Below, one piece after another: positions 20,522 through 23,780 of a DNA stretch of 23,780 bases; position 1 is the first letter of the stretch; every line of letters starts with the position of its first letter. A model generated the notes under the pieces. It was not told where the DNA came from. It ran no database searches and saw only the letters and a program-made list of their open reading frames with translations. Location: positions 1-23,780 of IMG/VR virus record IMGVR_UViG_3300042868_012367. One strand, written 5' to 3'. The translations under genes and the position numbers were made by a program. This DNA is from a virus.

Positions 20522-20622
20522 TAGAAAAATATTCTGACTAGCATAATTAAAGCCACCAGCGTGCCTACTGCGCTGCCCATAATGACACCCAAACCCATAA
20601 AAATATATCCAAGTGTTTTCAT
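20521..20622 (-). CDS. 33-aa membrane peptide between PhoH and the exported protein
   Basis: The product starts MKTLGYIFMGLGVIMGSAVG and continues as a hydrophobic helix, so it is a single-span membrane peptide with small residues in the helix. It begins 1 nt after the PhoH stop and its TAA overlaps the next ATG, an exact coupling pattern that supports a real gene. A holin-like or small regulatory membrane role is possible but unproven; it is shorter than usual holins. Confidence 0.6.
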   Translation of the reverse strand: MKTLGYIFMGLGVIMGSAVGTLVALIMLVRIFF

Positions 20623-20623
20623 A

Positions 20624-21400
20624 CTAGTGCTGAGGATGTAATACGTTATGATTATCTTCGAAGGTTTGCACAATGAACTTACAGAGTTCGCTTCGCATAA
20701 TATCTTCGTTAGTGAAAGCTAGACTATAAATGCCCATCTTCTCTGCGTGTTCTGTATTAAACATGTGTAAGCACTTATCAAAGCCTCCCTGCTTGGCTTT
20801 AGGTAGATCGCTCTGAGCACTATCAGCACAAAGAATCATCCTGGTAAACTTACCAATACGGGTAAGTAGTGTTTGTATCTCGTTGATAGTCATATTCTGA
20901 CATTCATCTATAATCACACACCTAGCCGTCCAGCTGGCTCCACGCACAAAGTTAATAGGCTGGTAAATGAACCTGCCTTCTCCTTTGAGGCGCTTAACTT
21001 CTCCGGCAGGAAGAAGCTCCTCAATTTTGTCTTCAAACGGACCCATATAAGGCTCGTATTTTCCTGCAATGTCTCCAGGAAGAAAGCCTAGCTTAGAGTC
21101 TGCACTTTCTACAGCTGCTCTAACAAATACAAGATCGCTAACTTTCTTTTGGTTAAGAAGTTCTAAGCCAATCCTAACAGCGCTTAGGGTCTTGCTGCTG
21201 CCCGCAGGACCTGCCAAGAATATAATTCTGCAATCTCTACTTCCTCCAAGATCTATAAGCGCTTTTTGTTTTTCAGTCCAGGGAAGCTCTCTGATATGAA
21301 GATCAAAGTCTATCTTTTCTCTCTGATACACTTTAGGGCTAGTGTCTTTTCTTGGCTGATCCTTGGGTTTCTTTTTCGAGGCAACTTTAGATTTATCCAT
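20624..21400 (-). CDS. phoH: PhoH-like ATPase
   Basis: A 258-residue PhoH-family P-loop ATPase. After a basic, disordered N-terminus (1-30), Walker A is GPAGSSKT (64-71) and Walker B is CVIIDECQNM (161-170), followed by sensor-like MILCADSAQSD (188-198). PhoH proteins are frequent in phages and related to the N-terminal domain of RNA helicase/nuclease systems; their phage role is not settled. Its promoter TATAAT ends 6 nt before the ATG, suggesting a leaderless mRNA. It leads an operon with the 33-residue peptide and the exported protein. Confidence 0.9.
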   Translation of the reverse strand: MDKSKVASKKKPKDQPRKDTSPKVYQREKIDFDLHIRELPWTEKQKALIDLGGSRDCRIIFLAGPAGSSKTLSAVRIGLELLNQKKVSDLVFVRAAVESADSKLGFLPGDIAGKYEPYMGPFEDKIEELLPAGEVKRLKGEGRFIYQPINFVRGASWTARCVIIDECQNMTINEIQTLLTRIGKFTRMILCADSAQSDLPKAKQGGFDKCLHMFNTEHAEKMGIYSLAFTNEDIMRSELCKFIVQTFEDNHNVLHPQH

Positions 21401-21406
21401 AAGCTT

Positions 21407-21412
21407 ATTATA
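21407..21412 (-). promoter_or_regulatory. -10 box for phoH, 6 nt before ATG
   Basis: Minus-strand TATAAT, then AAGCTT, then ATG. The predicted start site coincides with the start codon. No convincing -35 box is present. Confidence 0.6.
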
Positions 21413-21438
21413 CTATAAACAAATGGAGGCTGATAGCT

Positions 21439-21472
21439 AAAAAAAGAGCAGCCACACCTGCCCTTTTTGCTC
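21439..21472 (-). terminator. Minus-strand terminator
   Basis: GAGCA / TGCTC stem with a G-rich inner region, followed by seven Ts and AGCTATCAG. It lies after the 104-residue gene. The tail matches 17371-17386 exactly over 16 nt. Confidence 0.75.
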
Positions 21473-21477
21473 CCATA

Positions 21478-21792
21478 CTAGGATGTCTCTTTCAGCATAC
21501 ACTCAACGGCAGATTTAATTTTTGCCAGTGAGTCTGGGTCGTTGTAACTTTTGCGGATTTGTTCAATGATGCCTTCACAGCTTTGTGTGTTTTTCACAAA
21601 TGTGCAGAGCTCCTTGAAGTCTGGATCGCCTGGAAGAGATAACGCCCAAGTTAAATTTTTTTGAATTGCGGCTAATCCGCAAAACTCTCTGTCTTCGTAA
21701 TTGCTGATTTCTGGATAGTCGTACATGTTGTTAATATACTTGTTCCCTTTAACGTCAGTCAGACGTACGGCAAAATGCTTTGCCAGGACCAT
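21478..21792 (-). CDS. Hypothetical protein
   Basis: A 104-residue protein from ATG 21792, 23 nt after the stop of the upstream gene. An in-frame ATG at 21852 would overlap that gene and is less likely. Soluble and mixed, with helical C-terminal half (IIEQIRKSYNDPDSLAKIKS) and several Cys. No family is recognised. It ends the operon before a clear terminator. Confidence 0.7.
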   Translation of the reverse strand: MVLAKHFAVRLTDVKGNKYINNMYDYPEISNYEDREFCGLAAIQKNLTWALSLPGDPDFKELCTFVKNTQSCEGIIEQIRKSYNDPDSLAKIKSAVECMLKETS

Positions 21793-21815
21793 TTTGTTGA
21801 CCTTACCGATATGGT

Positions 21816-22427
21816 CTATTCTGGAGGAGGCTGTAGCTCGCCATGAATACAATAGATGTCATAGCCTCTATCTTCTCCACGCCATTTAATTGCAGGACCG
21901 TCAGCGTTGTGCAATTCTCCGTTTTCGTCAAAATGCAACTCCAAAGGTCGATCCTGAATAAACGCCACTTTATCGTAAGCTGCCCACCAGCCTACATTCT
22001 TGGCCACATCCATCATACCCTTGAGTGTATCTAGCTCATAGAGATCTTCGTGTATGTTTCTTATGAAGTCGTAGTAGCATAACCATTCGCTGTCATGGTA
22101 GCCGTGCAGCTGCTCGCTAACAGCGTCCTCAATTTCTTCAAGAGTAAACTCAGTTCCCTCCATGATATCCAAAACTTCAATTTTTTCCCAATCGGTATCT
22201 TTAGGAAGTTTTTTGACCACGATCTGCGCTTTTGCACATTCGATAGGATTATGGAAAGGTCCAAGAAAAATCTTTGGAGGGTTCAACCCTGCATATTTAT
22301 ATGCAAGTTTGACGGCATCCATAGCTCTAAAAATATCCACAGGTTCTGTACTTAAACCAACGGCTGTCCACTTATTACCAAAATCTATGAGCTTATCTAT
22401 TTGTTCGTTCTTTAACCCAGTTATCAT
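21816..22427 (-). CDS. DUF6745-like protein
   Basis: A 203-residue protein. The C-terminus contains ELHFDENGELHNADGPAIKW followed by RGEDRGYDIYCIHGELQPPP, matching the LHNxDGPAIxWxDGxxxYxxHGxxxP pattern of the DUF6745 family seen in phages and bacteria, whose function is unknown. The N-terminal part is helical with many Trp and Asp/Glu. Its first 35 nt overlap the end of the preceding 59-residue gene, suggesting translational coupling. Confidence 0.75.
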   Translation of the reverse strand: MITGLKNEQIDKLIDFGNKWTAVGLSTEPVDIFRAMDAVKLAYKYAGLNPPKIFLGPFHNPIECAKAQIVVKKLPKDTDWEKIEVLDIMEGTEFTLEEIEDAVSEQLHGYHDSEWLCYYDFIRNIHEDLYELDTLKGMMDVAKNVGWWAAYDKVAFIQDRPLELHFDENGELHNADGPAIKWRGEDRGYDIYCIHGELQPPPE

Positions 22428-22572
22428 AAATTTTTTTTACTTTGTTTACTTTTCTTAAACCTAGAGTATCTGCTATTGCCTTAGTCATCGTCTTACCAAG
22501 AGCACTCTCGATGACAAAATGTATGTCATCTCTGTGGTCTTTAAATACTTCTTTTACTGAAGTGATTTTCAT
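22393..22572 (-). CDS. Hypothetical small protein
   Basis: A 59-residue protein. The frame has an upstream ATG at 22608, but the -10 box TATAAT at 22594-22599 lies inside that extension, so the ATG at 22572 (MKITSVKEVFKDHRDD) is the better start. It is basic and helical with an LGLRKVNKVKKIYDNW stretch. No family is recognised. It overlaps the DUF6745-like gene by 35 nt. Confidence 0.65.
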   Translation of the reverse strand: MKITSVKEVFKDHRDDIHFVIESALGKTMTKAIADTLGLRKVNKVKKIYDNWVKERTNR

Positions 22573-22593
22573 AAGACTAACTATGCCAATAGC

Positions 22594-22599
22594 ATTATA
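22594..22599 (-). promoter_or_regulatory. -10 box for the 59-aa gene
   Basis: Minus-strand TATAAT, 21 nt before the ATG at 22572. It sits directly downstream of the Nudix stop codon, giving the small gene and DUF6745 unit an internal promoter. Confidence 0.5.
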
Positions 22600-22604
22600 A
22601 AATA

Positions 22605-23264
22605 TCAATGCTTTTTTAATGTTTTGATATTTGGTCCGATATAGTCCTCTCCATGAGGTAGACCAGGTTCTAGGTTAATGAAAGGATCTGAACCTACTGA
22701 AGCTTTATACTTGCCTGGAGCAATGTCATGCTTTGGCAGTCTTAGGTAATGATGTCCACTCTCTGGGTCCACACCAACATATTTAAATCTGCCAGGCTTG
22801 ACAGTTACGCCAAGCTCTTCCTTTAGCTCTCTACTTGCGGCCTGCTGAGGAGTTTCATTTCCCTCAATACCTCCACCAATAAATCTCCTCTTACCAAAAT
22901 TATCTTTCCATTTAGGATTAGACAATCTTTCTAAAAGATATTGCCCTTTATAGGGAATAATTACTCTGACTCTTTCCTGTTTTGGAAACTCTGCTTTTTT
23001 CATTTTGTTTTCTATGCCCACAGGAACAAGCATCCTGGGAGCGTGTATTTGAAACCCCGAAGGCTTGTGAGTTATGCCTACATACTTTCCGCTCTCTAAC
23101 TCAGAATCCACCTTAAATTGTTTAGGACTCTTTTGAAACAGGTCGGCTAGTATTTTATTCTTACCAGCATAGTCGTTATTATCCGACTTCTTTTTAGCCT
23201 CAATCAGACGCTTTAATTCAAGCGATTTTGCCAGCTTGATTATATTGTCTGATAAAAGACTCAT
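22605..23264 (-). CDS. Nudix hydrolase
   Basis: A 219-residue protein with a perfect Nudix box at residues 131-153: G-x5-E-x7-REL-x-EE-x-GV (within IGGGIEGNETPQQAASRELK and the EELGV that follows). Nudix enzymes hydrolyse nucleoside diphosphates linked to another group, such as modified dNTPs, NAD or capped RNA; the substrate cannot be read from sequence. The first 90 residues are an extra N-terminal region, helical then beta, not part of the core Nudix fold. The start overlaps the stop of the 49-residue gene by one base (TAATG). Confidence 0.9.
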   Translation of the reverse strand: MSLLSDNIIKLAKSLELKRLIEAKKKSDNNDYAGKNKILADLFQKSPKQFKVDSELESGKYVGITHKPSGFQIHAPRMLVPVGIENKMKKAEFPKQERVRVIIPYKGQYLLERLSNPKWKDNFGKRRFIGGGIEGNETPQQAASRELKEELGVTVKPGRFKYVGVDPESGHHYLRLPKHDIAPGKYKASVGSDPFINLEPGLPHGEDYIGPNIKTLKKH

Positions 23265-23413
23265 TATTTCTTAACGGTAAAAGCACGTTTTAGCGTACTT
23301 AAAACTTTGTCTACTTTTTGGGTAGATTTTTTTAGCTGCTGCATAACTTCATCGCTTACCAGCGGAAGATTTACATCAGGTAAAATTTTAACCCTATTAA
23401 TAGTTTTTTCCAT
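23264..23413 (-). CDS. Small basic helical protein
   Basis: A 49-residue protein (start MEKTINRVKILPDVNLPLVS; ends FTVKK). The second half is Lys-rich and helical. Its TAA shares a base with the Nudix ATG. An extended -10 TGGTATAAT ends 8 nt before its ATG, so the mRNA is nearly leaderless. The promoter and coupling support a real gene. No family is recognised. Confidence 0.65.
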   Translation of the reverse strand: MEKTINRVKILPDVNLPLVSDEVMQQLKKSTQKVDKVLSTLKRAFTVKK

Positions 23414-23421
23414 ATCAATAT

Positions 23422-23430
23422 ATTATACCA
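23422..23430 (-). promoter_or_regulatory. Extended -10 promoter for 49-aa/Nudix operon
   Basis: Minus-strand TGGTATAAT followed by ATATTGAT and ATG. It shares TGGTATAATAT with the promoters at 16005-16013 and 18370-18378. Confidence 0.7.
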
Positions 23431-23441
23431 TTAAATTAAGC

Positions 23442-23780
23442 TTACGACAGCCTCGCCCAAAATACATTCCCTGTCGTTGATCCTGCGGCACTTAAATTAA
23501 CCGATGCAGGAAGTGATGTATATGTTGTTAAAACTGTCTTTTTTGCAATAACAGGAGAAACATCATTAACTGGCGCATATGCGCTAGCATATCCGGCAAG
23601 GTTTGGTAGCGTTGACCCGACCACAAAAAAACTTAGGGCATAACGATTACCACCCATTAACTTTACATATGATATTGGCTTTAAATTAAGCGCGTTTTGC
23701 GTTATATTTCCAGAAAGATTAGCTGTTTCAACCAATTTTGTTGCATCTCCGGTTGAGTCATTATAAGAATAAATTCCCAC
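23442..23780 (-). CDS. C-terminal part of a probable tail fibre or virion surface protein (partial)
   Basis: The frame is open to the window edge, so at least the N-terminus is missing; 112 residues are visible. The sequence is rich in Ser, Ala, Gly, Asn and Thr with beta-strand pattern. The block GGNRYALSFFVVGSTLPNLAG resembles a C-terminal jelly-roll-like module I recall from phage fibre and capsid-associated proteins, where a GxxYxxGxLxVGTTxPxLxG pattern occurs. It ends 12 nt before the next promoter. Receptor-binding role is inferred, not shown. Confidence 0.65.
   Translation of the reverse strand: MGIYSYNDSTGDATKLVETANLSGNITQNALNLKPISYVKLMGGNRYALSFFVVGSTLPNLAGYASAYAPVNDVSPVIAKKTVLTTYTSLPASVNLSAAGSTTGNVFWARLS

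Noticed and set aside
22095-22458. Plus-strand frames of 86 and 98 codons opposite DUF6745-like gene
   Set aside because: Shadows of the minus-strand gene, which carries the recognisable family motif; no plus-strand promoter seen.
1-23780. CRISPR array, insertion sequence or tRNA genes
   Set aside because: No regularly spaced repeats, transposase, terminal inverted repeats or convincing tRNA fold was seen on either strand by eye.

Overview
The window looks like part of a large double-stranded DNA bacteriophage genome. It is moderately AT-rich and densely packed, with 1-4 nt gaps, TAATG junctions and short overlaps between genes. Its gene mix is typical of a large lytic phage: class I ribonucleotide reductase (both subunits), dCMP deaminase, PhoH-type ATPase, Nudix hydrolase, a zinc amidase, collagen-like fibre or virion proteins, and pieces of a multisubunit RNA polymerase beta subunit. 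The host cannot be named. Almost no gene has a Shine-Dalgarno sequence. Starts sit in an AT-rich context (often TAAATTATG or TAATTATG), and several promoters place the -10 box about 6 nt before the ATG. This suggests leaderless or SD-independent initiation.

Layout. Bases 1-4855 (+) hold seven unrecognised genes, several rich in Gly/Ala segments that look like virion-internal or membrane-active proteins; the first is cut by the window edge. Bases 4899-5769 (+) hold a small gene and an N-terminal RNA polymerase beta fragment. A SET-domain protein follows at 5832, then a strongly terminated virion-like gene with a short collagen tail (6377-6937). Bases 7073-9640 hold small proteins, a membrane protein, a 507-residue collagen/alanine-repeat fibre and a 73-residue protein with 17 cysteines. 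Bases 9655-11011 encode two neighbouring proteins with related Cys clusters. A second, middle fragment of RNA polymerase beta lies on the minus strand at 10986-11678.

Bases 11724-15733 (+) form a nucleotide-metabolism and lysis block: a small protein, dCMP deaminase, an amidase, NrdB and NrdA. Bases 15790-19909 are mixed: small minus-strand genes with matching promoters and terminators, a glutamine-amidotransferase-like protein, a structured minus-strand leader RNA, and a membrane/coiled-coil protein whose frame continues by a -1 shift at an A9 run. From 19910 to the end, all genes are on the minus strand: a secreted-type protein, a 33-residue membrane peptide, PhoH, small unknowns, a DUF6745-like protein, Nudix, and the C-terminal end of a probable tail fibre.

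Together the genes suggest a phage that makes its own transcription machinery, boosts dNTP supply, builds a fibre-decorated virion and lyses its host. The most notable features are the RNA polymerase beta subunit split into short separate genes on opposite strands, the probable programmed frameshift, the structured leader at 17673-17846, and a repeated promoter/terminator vocabulary on the minus strand.
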